The translations under genes and the position numbers were made by a program. Of a stretch of 64,000 nucleotides of DNA, positions 41,894 to 49,756 are shown piece after piece. The number at the start of each line of letters is the position of its first letter. Position 1 is the stretch's first letter. The stretch spans positions 1 through 64,000 of the forward strand of contig CAZIPE010000006.1 in assembly GCA_964541305.1 (NCBI GenBank). The letters run 5' to 3'. The stretch comes from CAZIPE01 sp964541305 (GTDB lineage Bacteria; Patescibacteriota; Saccharimonadia; Saccharimonadales; UBA7683). The notes under the pieces are model-generated. The model saw nothing but the letters and a program-made list of their open reading frames with translations. It had not been told where the DNA came from and ran no database searches.

Positions 41894-43188
41894 TCTTTTT
41901 CCTCTTCTTTTTCGTTGTGCTTTTTGCGACGGAAGCGACGTAAGAAGGCGGGCACATCGTGTTCCTCTTTTTCAACAACCTCGTCAGCTTTTTCTTCAGA
42001 CTTCTTCGCACCCTCGTCATCACTGCTCGCCCAAATACTTGGATCATGCTTGTCATCTACTTTGTGAAATGGAGTTGGTGGCTCGTTCAAGTTATTAGAA
42101 TGCTCGGTTTCATCATCCATATTTATGGTCTCTACTTCTTCGGGCTCGACGTCGGTGACGGGTTCGTTGCTCAAAATACTCTCTTCATCGTCGTCGTCTT
42201 CACTCTGCGAGGCATTTCGTTTCGTAAAGTATGAACCATCAAAACCAGTCGCTATTACGGTAATATCAACCTTACCTTCCATATCTGGCTTAATAGTGGC
42301 ACCAAATATAATATTGGCATCGGGTGAGACCGCTGCAGTAATCACCTCAGCTGCCTCATTAACTTCGTGCATTGAAAGATCATTTCCACCAGTGATATTG
42401 AATACAACTCCACGTGCACCATCAATTGACACCTCCAGAAGCGGTGATTCAATAGCTGCTTGCGCTGCAAGAACTGCTCTGTTTTCACCAGTTCCATGGC
42501 CAATACCCATAAGTGCTGAACCAGCGTGACTCATAACTGACTTCACATCGGCAAAGTCGAGGTTAATTAAGCCATGTTCAGTAATTAAGTCTGAAATGCC
42601 CTGTACACCTTGACGTAGTACATCATCAGCAACTTTGAATGCCTCAAGTAACGGCGTATTGCGGTCAATTGTTTGCAATAATCGATCATTCGGAATGGTA
42701 ATGAGGGTATCAACGTATTGTGAAAGGTTTTGTATGGCAAATTCAGCATTCTTACGTCGCTTTTCGCCTTCAAAGGCAAAGGGTTTTGTCGCCACACCAA
42801 CTGTCAAGATATCCATTTCTTTAGCGACTCGCGCCACAATGTGTGCCGCACCGCTTCCGGTACCACCGCCCGCGCCCAGAGTAATGAATAGCATATCAGT
42901 ACCTGCAAGTGCCTCTTTTATTTCGCCCTCAGACTCTTCCGCTGCCTTCTGACCAACTTCAGGGTCAGCTCCCGCACCTAAACCACGGGTAGTGTCTTTG
43001 CCGATATGAATTTTAACTTCAGCTTTGGAATGAAACAGAGCTTGAGCATCTGTATTAACTGCAATAAATTGCACACCAGTCAGTCCTACGTCTGCCATTC
43101 GGTTGACCGCAGAACCTCCGGCACCACCAACTCCCACTACTTTAATTGATGCAAATGCTTGTATGTCAGCTGGTTTTACTTCAGGCAT
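41890..43188 (-). CDS. ftsZ: Cell division protein FtsZ
   Basis: Tubulin-like GTPase that forms the Z ring. GTP site VVGVGGAGGSAVNRM and LGAGGGTGSGAAHIV, then NVDFADVKSVM-like NLDFADVKSVMSHAG and the T7 region. I took the ATG at 43188 (MPEVKPADI) with AGGGAG 7 nt upstream. 432 residues: the GTPase core is followed by an acidic linker (about 320-410) and a terminal basic FLRRFRRKKHNEK, related to the C-terminal tail that binds FtsA. ftsA lies 3.9 kb upstream, separated by the DGR. Confidence 0.97.
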   Translation of the reverse strand: MPEVKPADIQAFASIKVVGVGGAGGSAVNRMADVGLTGVQFIAVNTDAQALFHSKAEVKIHIGKDTTRGLGAGADPEVGQKAAEESEGEIKEALAGTDMLFITLGAGGGTGSGAAHIVARVAKEMDILTVGVATKPFAFEGEKRRKNAEFAIQNLSQYVDTLITIPNDRLLQTIDRNTPLLEAFKVADDVLRQGVQGISDLITEHGLINLDFADVKSVMSHAGSALMGIGHGTGENRAVLAAQAAIESPLLEVSIDGARGVVFNITGGNDLSMHEVNEAAEVITAAVSPDANIIFGATIKPDMEGKVDITVIATGFDGSYFTKRNASQSEDDDDEESILSNEPVTDVEPEEVETINMDDETEHSNNLNEPPTPFHKVDDKHDPSIWASSDDEGAKKSEEKADEVVEKEEHDVPAFLRRFRRKKHNEKEEEKD

Positions 43189-43216
43189 GTGTTTCTCCCT
43201 CACTTCTTATGTCTCT

Positions 43217-43260
43217 AGTATAGGTCTTTGAACAAAAAAATCAAATATTTGAACAAGTTC
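43217..43260 (-). promoter_or_regulatory. ftsZ promoter with direct repeats
   Basis: Minus strand: -35 TTGATT (43239-43244), 16-nt spacer, -10 TATACT (43217-43222). Two exact copies of TTGTTCAAA (43227-43235 and 43248-43256) are 21 bp apart, two helical turns, in and beside this promoter, and the palindrome GAACAAGTTC (43251-43260) overlaps the second. They could be regulator sites. A CACCA/TGGTG hairpin (near 43302-43314) lies upstream. Nothing else is evident in 43261-43358. Confidence 0.45.
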
Positions 43261-43358
43261 GTTACACTCACCAAATATGAGTTATTTGTATTGCACCATT
43301 TTGGTGTTCGCTGTTTCTACAACACACTGAGCAATACAAAAATGTGTTCAATAATTAC

Positions 43359-44321
43359 TTAGCTATCCTCGTCAACCAATAGCCAATCTATGAAGCGTGT
43401 ATGCTTCCTAGATTGATGGTGCGCAACCAGTGACTTATAGCTTGAAGCGTTACGAACAGTTAAACTAGTGATAATTTTGTTTCTGGCGGACACATCTAAC
43501 CTTCGTCCATGAGTCCAAAGGTCAACTCCTAAATAAGAAGCTCCCCTGCTTACACGCTTTATGTTGTCAATATTTTTGTTAATTTCTAACCCAAGTGTAT
43601 CTTTTAAGAAGTGCTCAGCACTATTGTGAATATCAATTATAGTTTGCCTTTTAATTGAAAAACATAACCAATCATCACCATACCTCAAATATGCATTGGG
43701 TTTTATATTGTACTTCATAAAACGATCGAACTCGTTTAGATAAATGTTTGCTAGGATTTGACTGGTAAGATTACCTATTGGAATGCCCCTATTATTGCCA
43801 GAGCTACTGTGACTATCTATGACCTCATCCAAAAGCCACAAGGCTGTCGGGTCATTTACCCGTCGCCTCAACAATTGTTTCATAGTGTGCTTATCAACCG
43901 AATCAAATAACTTCGTTATATCCCCGCGCCACAACCATCCGTCCTTATATTGCCACATAAATTTCTGTGCTCTATCTATAGCGCCGTGCAAGCCTTTATT
44001 TTGTCTGCACGACCAAGCATCGTAAATAAAAGTCTTGTTCCAGATTGAAACTAAATAGTCATAAAGTAAGCGATGAACTACCCTGTCACGAACAGATGCC
44101 ACGGCGATATCTCTTCGTTTATTATCGTTGACTATCATATGTGCATAAGGACCGTGCTTATAAGTGCCTGTTTGAACCTCTGTGGCTAACTTAATGATAT
44201 TATCCAGCAGATCATATTCAAACTCGACAATGGCTCTGCTAGCCTTTTTGCCTGTGCGAAAGGCTACGAATGAACGCCATACGTCTGCTAAACTGATACC
44301 TATGGAAGAATTACCTGTCAT
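43359..44321 (-). CDS. Diversity-generating retroelement reverse transcriptase
   Basis: Copies the template-repeat RNA into mutagenised cDNA. 320 residues with conserved RT blocks: YKHGPYAHMIVND, IAVASVRDRVVHRLL, NKTFIYDAWSCRQNKGLHGA, WRGDITKLFDSVD and the catalytic YLRYGDDWLCF. The block-4 motif reads IGNLTSQILANIYLNEFD, with SQ where other RTs usually have QG; this is a hallmark of DGR enzymes. It lacks the maturase and endonuclease domains of group II introns. AAAGG lies 10-13 nt before the ATG. The start overlaps the 5' end of avd on the other strand by 20 bp. Confidence 0.95.
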   Translation of the reverse strand: MTGNSSIGISLADVWRSFVAFRTGKKASRAIVEFEYDLLDNIIKLATEVQTGTYKHGPYAHMIVNDNKRRDIAVASVRDRVVHRLLYDYLVSIWNKTFIYDAWSCRQNKGLHGAIDRAQKFMWQYKDGWLWRGDITKLFDSVDKHTMKQLLRRRVNDPTALWLLDEVIDSHSSSGNNRGIPIGNLTSQILANIYLNEFDRFMKYNIKPNAYLRYGDDWLCFSIKRQTIIDIHNSAEHFLKDTLGLEINKNIDNIKRVSRGASYLGVDLWTHGRRLDVSARNKIITSLTVRNASSYKSLVAHHQSRKHTRFIDWLLVDEDS

Positions 44322-44640
44322 TACTATTGCCTTTGAAATTTACAAAAAATTGTTAGAGCTTAATACTAAGCTGGACAAAAAGTACCGATACTCCCTTGGT
44401 AAACAAACAGCAAAATATTGGTCTGACACCTTGGAGCAACTACTTTTAGCAAAACACGCCCCCAAGCCGATGAAGGCAAGTTATTTACTTAGGGCAAACG
44501 CGCTCGCCGAAATGACATCATTGCACCTGCGAGCCATCCTTGAACTCAAACTCGCAAACGAAACAAATGTACTCAAAGTCCAAGCACGCCTGAGCGAGGC
44601 GCGCCGAATGATTGGCGGCTGGCTCAAAAGCGTGCACTAG
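44302..44640 (+). CDS. avd: Avd-like accessory variability determinant
   Basis: Small basic four-helix-bundle protein that binds the DGR reverse transcriptase and RNA. The 112-residue protein starts MEELPVITIAFEIYKKLL, and helices follow with KYRYSLGKQTAKYW (a common Avd pattern), KASYLLRANALAEMTSLHL and ARRMIGGWLKS. I chose the ATG at 44302; TAAACT lies exactly 7 nt upstream, as in the other leaderless starts. Further in-frame codons upstream overlap the RT coding region and look unrelated. It is on the opposite strand from RT, TR and target, which differs from the classic collinear order. Confidence 0.8.
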   Translation: MEELPVITIAFEIYKKLLELNTKLDKKYRYSLGKQTAKYWSDTLEQLLLAKHAPKPMKASYLLRANALAEMTSLHLRAILELKLANETNVLKVQARLSEARRMIGGWLKSVH

Positions 44641-44654
44641 ACTAACACCTACAC

Positions 44655-44767
44655 ACCTCACCGCGAGACGAGCATCGCCGTCATTCCCGGCATTCGAGTT
44701 GTTCAGGTTCGGCTTACCATTCTGGTTCACGTAGGAATTCGGCACAATCGACCACCTGTCAACCGTT
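44655..44767 (-). repeat. DGR template repeat (TR)
   Basis: 113 bp aligned without gaps to 45071-45183 (offset 416). There are 17 mismatches, every one at a plus-strand T (sense-strand A); 11 of the 28 adenines and all 85 other bases are unchanged. The 3' end of the sense TR has an invariant G+C-rich block (44659-44674), fitting an initiation-of-mutagenic-homology site. Read in the VR frame, TR has many AAC/AAT asparagine codons, for example NLNNSNAGNDG, the typical source of broad diversity. Not itself a gene. It begins 14 bp past the avd stop. Confidence 0.97.
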
Positions 44768-44884
44768 GACTCTCCAAAGTATCCTGTTCACTTATAATCC
44801 GCAGAAAATAAGGACCACTCTTCTTTCAGCACCACTTATGACGCTAACACTGGAGACCCGTGGGGTGTAAAGGGTTCTTGATGT

Positions 44885-45019
44885 ACTTGTTTGCCGTAAA
44901 AAGAGCCACTTTCAATAGAAAGTCTTTTTAGGCAGATACAAGTAACAATCTATCCAGGGCACCGATAGGTGCTTCAAGCCTTTGGACTACTTACCCCGAA
45001 ATTATGGTTCGTAAGTAGT
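44885..45019 (-). other. Cluster of hairpins between VR and TR
   Basis: This is the rest of the 44641-45068 gap. Three inverted repeats are seen: 44885-44943 (ACTTGT and TAAAAAGA arms pairing with TCTTTTTA and ACAAGT, with an inner perfect ACTTTC/GAAAGT hairpin), 44959-44972 (GCACC/GGTGC around GATA) and 44986-45019 (ACTACTTAC/GTAAGTAGT, 9 bp, with inner CGAA/TTCG). Hairpins just past VR help mutagenic retrohoming in phage BPP-1; that role here is inferred. No coding sequence is seen in 44770-45068. Confidence 0.7.
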
Positions 45020-45068
45020 TTGCTAGATAAAAGAAAAAGAACAAAGGAAAGGAGCAAAGTTAAAGGCT

Positions 45069-47048
45069 TTACCCCACCGCGAGACGAGCACCGCCGCCAA
45101 CCCCGGCACACGAGCCGTGCAGGTCCGGCTTACCATTCCGGTTCACGTAGGAACGCGGCACAAACGACCACCCGACAACCGTTTTTGGCTCTAGGTCAAA
45201 ATGCCTAATGTAGGTTTTATCGAAAGCGCTACTATCGTCTAATTTGTCACCCTGCGCTCGCAAGGCATGCCAATAAGTAACCGCGTCAAGTAAACTTGGA
45301 ACTCGTGAGTGTAACTCAGGACGGCTGGCTTGGCGTTCACGTAGTAAGTGTACTTGTGTTTCTACCGGCTTATTACTAATCTCACCGTCATAACGGCTTG
45401 GTATGAGGCTCAAGCGAACAGGTGCTTCGCCACTATTGCCCGACCACTCAGGCCCACCGTAACGACCCTTACGATATAGTTCATCATAGACGTAGGTTGT
45501 GTATGGCTGATCTTTGCCAAAGCTTTCCGCTAATGCAACGATTTGGGCTTCGCTAGCTTCAATGTTAGGTGTAGCCACTAGATTAAAACGGGCACCATTT
45601 TCTATCAGCTGCTCTACCAGATAGTCGTACGTACCGTTTGCTTGCCATTCCCTGTCTTTTGAAGCAAACAGTTTTTCAAGCTCATTTGGAGTTAATGCTG
45701 TTTCGTCCTTACGAAATAGACGTTGTTTTCCACCTAATTGCTCTGCGACTGTCTTGTATGCCGCAAACGCACTACTTAGTTGCTCACGGATACTTTCAGG
45801 CAATATACGGGCAAGTTCGGGCTTATCTCTATCACCACGTAATTGTCTAATCTCGCCTATGCGTGGGTCGTCTTCATAGCCAAAACCCTGTATTTCGTGG
45901 TCTAGTTCGTACAGGAAGCGCAGTTCCTCCGCACTTAACTCGGCGTCAGGATTAGCTGTAATGCGTTTTTCAATAGCAGTTAAGCGCTTCATATCCTCTG
46001 CTTTACGAATGTACTCTTCACCACCGGGCAAGTCTTTAAGACGATTCGCCGTAATATCAGCCATTTCAGGTTCAAGTTCTTGCGCGGCATTTACGCCCCG
46101 AACTTCGGCAACTTCGCCCTGCTCCATACGTATAGCCACCCGTAGAACAGTATCTCTGTCCTTCTCATCACGAGTGTAGTACACGAAAAAGTCGCCACCC
46201 CTTAGTTGCATAGTTGCTGTGCTTTCACCAGCCGTACACCAACCGGTTCCGTGCCCTTGTAGCGAACCAGAGAGCCTGCGGGCTGTACGGGGGTCGTCAG
46301 TCTGATTAAACTTAGTCCACGAACCTCTAGTGTCTTTTCTTAACTCTGGGCTATCAGGCGTAACTTCCAAAACAGCGTGGGCATAGAGTCTACCGAAATT
46401 ACCACTTTTAAGGAGCTTTTGAAGTTCTGCATCGTTAGCCCCGCCATTGACTTGCTCGCCTTGTACCCGTGCTTTGTTCAGCACATCATAGACGTAAGCT
46501 AAAGCTTCACGGTTTAGCTCGGGGTAGGGCGCGGTCGTACCACGACTACGTTTCTGAAACTCGCTTTTATCCTTGTCATATGTTCCCAGTTTTGTAACTG
46601 ATGACCAGGTATAGCTCTTAAACCAGTCTGGATAGCCACCGTCATCACCGCCAAGGTACTCAACCCATTTACCAAGTCCTGCACGTTGGTCAGCTTGTAC
46701 CGCCTCAATAATTTGATGACGCATTTCAGAGGTTATGTGAATAACGCCGTGGCCTTGTTCACGAGCTATCCGGCGTTGCAATTCAAAATAACTTTCAGGT
46801 ACATCCTCAGCTTTAATGACGTGAGCATCTATCTGACGGTCTATACTACCTTGATCGCCAGTTAAAATGCCGTCATTTACGTACTCACGGTTAGCCAAAA
46901 ATCCCAGGTGAGCCGAGATTTTGTCAGCTGGTTCATTAGGAATAGACTCGCCACCCTGACGTAAATAGCCAACTACTACCTCAACTTCATCAGATGAGTG
47001 CATCTGTGGATTTCTATCGTGGAGAAAGGAGCTCCCGGGACTTTGCAT
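45069..47048 (-). CDS. DGR target protein with a variable C-terminus
   Basis: 659 residues with no signal peptide or transmembrane helix, so probably cytoplasmic or exported by an unknown route. The N-terminal 400 residues are not familiar; a central stretch GHGTGWCTAGESTATMQ followed by GGDFFVYYTRDEKDRDTV recurs, as I recall, in proteins of candidate phyla and resembles the core of PcfJ-like domains, with low confidence. The C-terminal about 130 residues likely form a C-type-lectin-like fold (LSLIPSRYDGE, VVGWSFVPRSYV, GARLAVG). VR is the last 38 codons and ends at the stop; the final residue is itself a changed codon. A promoter precedes it (47104-47132); the ATG at 47048 has no Shine-Dalgarno. 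Confidence 0.9.
   Translation of the reverse strand: MQSPGSSFLHDRNPQMHSSDEVEVVVGYLRQGGESIPNEPADKISAHLGFLANREYVNDGILTGDQGSIDRQIDAHVIKAEDVPESYFELQRRIAREQGHGVIHITSEMRHQIIEAVQADQRAGLGKWVEYLGGDDGGYPDWFKSYTWSSVTKLGTYDKDKSEFQKRSRGTTAPYPELNREALAYVYDVLNKARVQGEQVNGGANDAELQKLLKSGNFGRLYAHAVLEVTPDSPELRKDTRGSWTKFNQTDDPRTARRLSGSLQGHGTGWCTAGESTATMQLRGGDFFVYYTRDEKDRDTVLRVAIRMEQGEVAEVRGVNAAQELEPEMADITANRLKDLPGGEEYIRKAEDMKRLTAIEKRITANPDAELSAEELRFLYELDHEIQGFGYEDDPRIGEIRQLRGDRDKPELARILPESIREQLSSAFAAYKTVAEQLGGKQRLFRKDETALTPNELEKLFASKDREWQANGTYDYLVEQLIENGARFNLVATPNIEASEAQIVALAESFGKDQPYTTYVYDELYRKGRYGGPEWSGNSGEAPVRLSLIPSRYDGEISNKPVETQVHLLRERQASRPELHSRVPSLLDAVTYWHALRAQGDKLDDSSAFDKTYIRHFDLEPKTVVGWSFVPRSYVNRNGKPDLHGSCAGVGGGARLAVG
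45071..45183 (-). repeat. DGR variable repeat (VR)
   Basis: Last 113 bp of the target gene, ending at the stop codon. Against TR it differs at 17 sites, all TR adenines: 10 to G, the others to C or T on the sense strand. At protein level TR residues D, R, I, N, Q, N and so on become V, G, F, R, R, D, H, G, C, V and G in the target. The changed residues lie in the ligand-binding face expected for such folds, between conserved WS-VP-SYVN and GARLAV blocks. Confidence 0.97.
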
Positions 47049-47103
47049 AGTAATTTCTTATTGTAGCGTTTAGACTGTTTGTTTTTATTATCTAACAGAC
47101 TAC

Positions 47104-47132
47104 ATACTATCATATTTTAAGGTGCGTGTCAA
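47104..47132 (-). promoter_or_regulatory. Promoter of the DGR target gene
   Basis: Minus strand: -35 TTGACA (47127-47132), 17-nt spacer, -10 TAGTAT (47104-47109). It begins 7 bp after the ftsA stop. The leader that follows holds an AGTCTGTT/AACAGTCT stem with one mismatch. The target thus can be expressed apart from ftsA. Confidence 0.6.
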
Positions 47133-47138
47133 CTTTTT

Positions 47139-48377
47139 CTATCTGGAGCCGAAGAATCTACCAAACAGAGATTTTGCTACACCAGCACCACGCTCCAAGT
47201 GTCCGCCAAGCCATTTTCCGCCATAACTAGTTGTTTCATCTTTGTGCATATCAAGTAGCATTAGCCCTACAGCCGTTGCGTAATCTGCGCGCGAAACCTT
47301 TTCTTTAAGTCCACTTACGTTGCCCGGAATGGCAATACGTGCTGAAAGTCCGAGTGTATCTCTCGCTACATCTTCAATACCAGATAGTAGCGCACCGCCG
47401 CCACTAAGTGTTACGCCACCAGGAAGTTTTCGTGATAAGTGTATTTTACCCAGTTCTTTGTCGACAGCCTCAAACAACTCCTCTAGTCGGGCGGTGATAA
47501 CAAGTTCTATGTCTTTTGTCGGGAAGATGTATTCTTTTTGGTTGACCACTACTTTAATGTGTTTCGGCCGATCTTTAGAGCTCTTGGCTAAATACTTATA
47601 GTTACGCTTCACTGCCTCTGCCACTTTTATATCCGTTCGAAGCCCAATTGCCAGATCATTTGTGACCTGCATACTGCCGATTGGAATAACGGCCACGTGA
47701 AGCACGTCGCCTTCTTCAATCACAATGACATTAGTGGTAGATGCACCAATATCAACAACTGCCACACCATTTTCTCTTTGTTCAGGACCGAGACTTGCTT
47801 GGGCGGATCCGAGACTTGCAACGCTTAAGCGGTTTATGTGGGTATTAGTGGTTTCGAGCACTTTTTCCAGATTCTTCAAAGCTGGACCTGCAATAGTCAC
47901 TACATGCGCATCAACCTCGAGTCGCGTGCCACTCATTCCTATTGGATCTTTTATATTACTATTTCCATCAACAATGTAGCTGCGCGGGAAAACGCTGAGT
48001 ATTTCATAATGTTGAGGTAATTGAAGGAGTGTTGCTGCATCCTCAACCCGCATAAGATCTTCTTGGGTGACTTCTTGACCAGATATCGCTACCGTCCCGC
48101 GCGAATCAATCCCACGAATATGTTCGCCATTTATATTAACTGTGGCTGAAGTTACCTGAACTCCCGACATACGTTCTGCAAAACCAATTGCCTGATCTAC
48201 CGCCTGCGCTGTATCGGAAATATTAATGACTGAACCTTTTCGAAAGCCTGTGTTTGGCGCCTCACCCAAGCCAACCAAATCAACCTGCTGTTTTTCTGGC
48301 TTCATGACACCGATTACACAGCGAACTGTGGTGGTGCCGATATCAATGCCCACTACGGCTTCAGTATGTTCTTGCAT
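47139..48377 (-). CDS. ftsA: Cell division protein FtsA
   Basis: Actin-like membrane tether of the Z ring. 412 residues: VVGIDIGTTTVRCVIG (phosphate 1), the SHS2 1C domain (ISDTAQAVDQAIGFAERMSG), VVDIGASTTNVIVIEEG (phosphate 2), and GGVTLSGGGALLSGIED (adenosine motif). The C-terminus GVAKSLFGRFFGSR is a plausible amphipathic membrane-binding helix. TATACT at 48385-48390 lies exactly 7 nt before the ATG. ftsZ is not the next gene; the DGR separates them. Confidence 0.96.
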   Translation of the reverse strand: MQEHTEAVVGIDIGTTTVRCVIGVMKPEKQQVDLVGLGEAPNTGFRKGSVINISDTAQAVDQAIGFAERMSGVQVTSATVNINGEHIRGIDSRGTVAISGQEVTQEDLMRVEDAATLLQLPQHYEILSVFPRSYIVDGNSNIKDPIGMSGTRLEVDAHVVTIAGPALKNLEKVLETTNTHINRLSVASLGSAQASLGPEQRENGVAVVDIGASTTNVIVIEEGDVLHVAVIPIGSMQVTNDLAIGLRTDIKVAEAVKRNYKYLAKSSKDRPKHIKVVVNQKEYIFPTKDIELVITARLEELFEAVDKELGKIHLSRKLPGGVTLSGGGALLSGIEDVARDTLGLSARIAIPGNVSGLKEKVSRADYATAVGLMLLDMHKDETTSYGGKWLGGHLERGAGVAKSLFGRFFGSR

Positions 48378-48425
48378 ACAGATTAGTATAGCGCTTATGT
48401 AGTTATCTACGCAACAATATTATGC

Positions 48426-49175
48426 TTATACTAAGGTAAGTATTTCAGCAGAGTCCTGGGTGATTAGAATTGTGTGCTCAAAATGGGCTGAAAGACTGCC
48501 ATCGTAGGTTTTGATTGTCCAGCCATCTGAATCAAGCACCACCCTATCAGACCCTAATGTACTCATGGGCTCAATACAGATAGTCATACCGGCTGAAAGC
48601 TTGTTACCCGTGCCGATTGATCCATAATTTGGAACATCTGGCTGTTCGTGAACGTGATGTCCAACACCATGGCCCACCAGATCACGAACAATACCAAAAC
48701 CATGCTTGGTCATTACTTTTTCGACCGCTGAACCGATATCACCGGTTTTTACACCATCCTTTAGTACACCAATTCCTGCGTTCAGAGCCTCTTCGGTACC
48801 CTTAAGCAGCTTCCGCTTCTGCCCGTTCGATTCACCGGCACAGACTGTAATAGCCGCATCGGTAATCATACCGTTATACGAAACGCCAAAATCTAAGCTT
48901 ACCAAATCGCCATCTTGAATTATCTCCTCGCCCGGGATACCGTGCACCACCTCATCATTAAGCGATATACAGATGACATCAGGAAAACCGTTGTAGCCTA
49001 AAAATGCTGGTGTGCCACCAAGTTTTTTAAGTTCTTGCGCAGCACTATCGGCAAGTTGCTTTGTTGTCTGACCTATAGCCACTTGCTTCTTCAGGTATTG
49101 CAACACCGAGGCAAGCATCTGCCCCGAAATGCGCATATCATTTATTTCTTGCTCAGTTTTTATCTTAGTGAACAT
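48426..49175 (-). CDS. map: Methionine aminopeptidase, type I
   Basis: Removes the N-terminal methionine of new proteins. Metal ligands are visible in LDFGVSYNGMITDAA (two Asp), GHGVGHHVHEQPDVPN (His), CIEPMSTLGSD (Glu) and SAHFEHTILIT (Glu). 249 residues without the zinc-finger N-terminal extension. It follows the adk gene by 3 bp, as in many bacterial ribosomal-protein operons. Confidence 0.96.
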   Translation of the reverse strand: MFTKIKTEQEINDMRISGQMLASVLQYLKKQVAIGQTTKQLADSAAQELKKLGGTPAFLGYNGFPDVICISLNDEVVHGIPGEEIIQDGDLVSLDFGVSYNGMITDAAITVCAGESNGQKRKLLKGTEEALNAGIGVLKDGVKTGDIGSAVEKVMTKHGFGIVRDLVGHGVGHHVHEQPDVPNYGSIGTGNKLSAGMTICIEPMSTLGSDRVVLDSDGWTIKTYDGSLSAHFEHTILITQDSAEILTLV

Positions 49176-49178
49176 TAT

Positions 49179-49745
49179 TTATGATTTCTTTGATTCGTGC
49201 GCCACCAATTTACACGCCTCGAGTTCATCTTCAATTCTATCATGCACCTGACCGACCGAACCCATACCGTCAATGTGCGCAATACGGACTTTCTGATCAG
49301 TAAGGTAGGTAAGAATGGGGTAAATTTCTTGACGATAAATATTTAAACGCTCCTCAATAACCTCAGTCGTATCGTCAATTCTCCCGCGCACCTTCAATCG
49401 TTTTTCAAGCTCTGAGCGTGGCACCTCGAGGACTATCGCGAGCTCAATTGAACGTTCGTGCCGAGGTTGTGTTTCAAACAGCCACTTCGCCTGCTCTAGT
49501 TTGCGTGGATAGCCATCAAGAATAACTCGATCAATCCCCTTTGCTCGCTCGAGCGCATCGGCAATAATATCATTAATCTGTTCGAGACCAACAAGCGCAC
49601 CTTTACGCATATCTTCAACAATTTTTGGGTCGCGTGAATCACGCAGTAGCTGTCCTGAAGAAAGCCACCGCCACCCATGACGCGCGGCCAGAATCTGCCC
49701 CTGCACACTCTTACCTGCACCTGCTGGACCAAAAAATACAATCAT
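49179..49745 (-). CDS. adk: Adenylate kinase
   Basis: Interconverts ATP + AMP and 2 ADP. P-loop FFGPAGAGKSVQGQILA at the start, AMP-site LSSGQLLRDS, and VILDGYPRKLEQAKWL. The LID region is short, RGRIDDTTEVIEERL; the RGR-I-DDT and arginine order follow the short-lid type. 188 residues. Possibly a related nucleoside monophosphate kinase. AGGAG lies 6 nt before the ATG. It is between yqeY and map. Confidence 0.9.
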   Translation of the reverse strand: MIVFFGPAGAGKSVQGQILAARHGWRWLSSGQLLRDSRDPKIVEDMRKGALVGLEQINDIIADALERAKGIDRVILDGYPRKLEQAKWLFETQPRHERSIELAIVLEVPRSELEKRLKVRGRIDDTTEVIEERLNIYRQEIYPILTYLTDQKVRIAHIDGMGSVGQVHDRIEDELEACKLVAHESKKS

Positions 49746-49756
49746 TGCTTCTCCTT

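Noticed and set aside
44182..44301. Forty extra N-terminal codons for avd
   Set aside because: They run antisense through the RT coding region and do not look like Avd; the ATG at 44302 has a -10-like hexamer at 7 nt.
44676..44690. GTCATTCCCGGCA in TR resembling the murD palindromic repeat
   Set aside because: Only about eight bases match and the hairpins are absent; it is part of the TR codons.
44518..44745. An open frame on the minus strand overlapping the TR and the avd end
   Set aside because: It is the TR read as protein plus antisense of avd; no start signal. The TR acts as an RNA template.
44770..44960. tRNA-like fold or attachment site in the TR-VR gap
   Set aside because: No cloverleaf, CCA end or T-loop consensus could be fitted.
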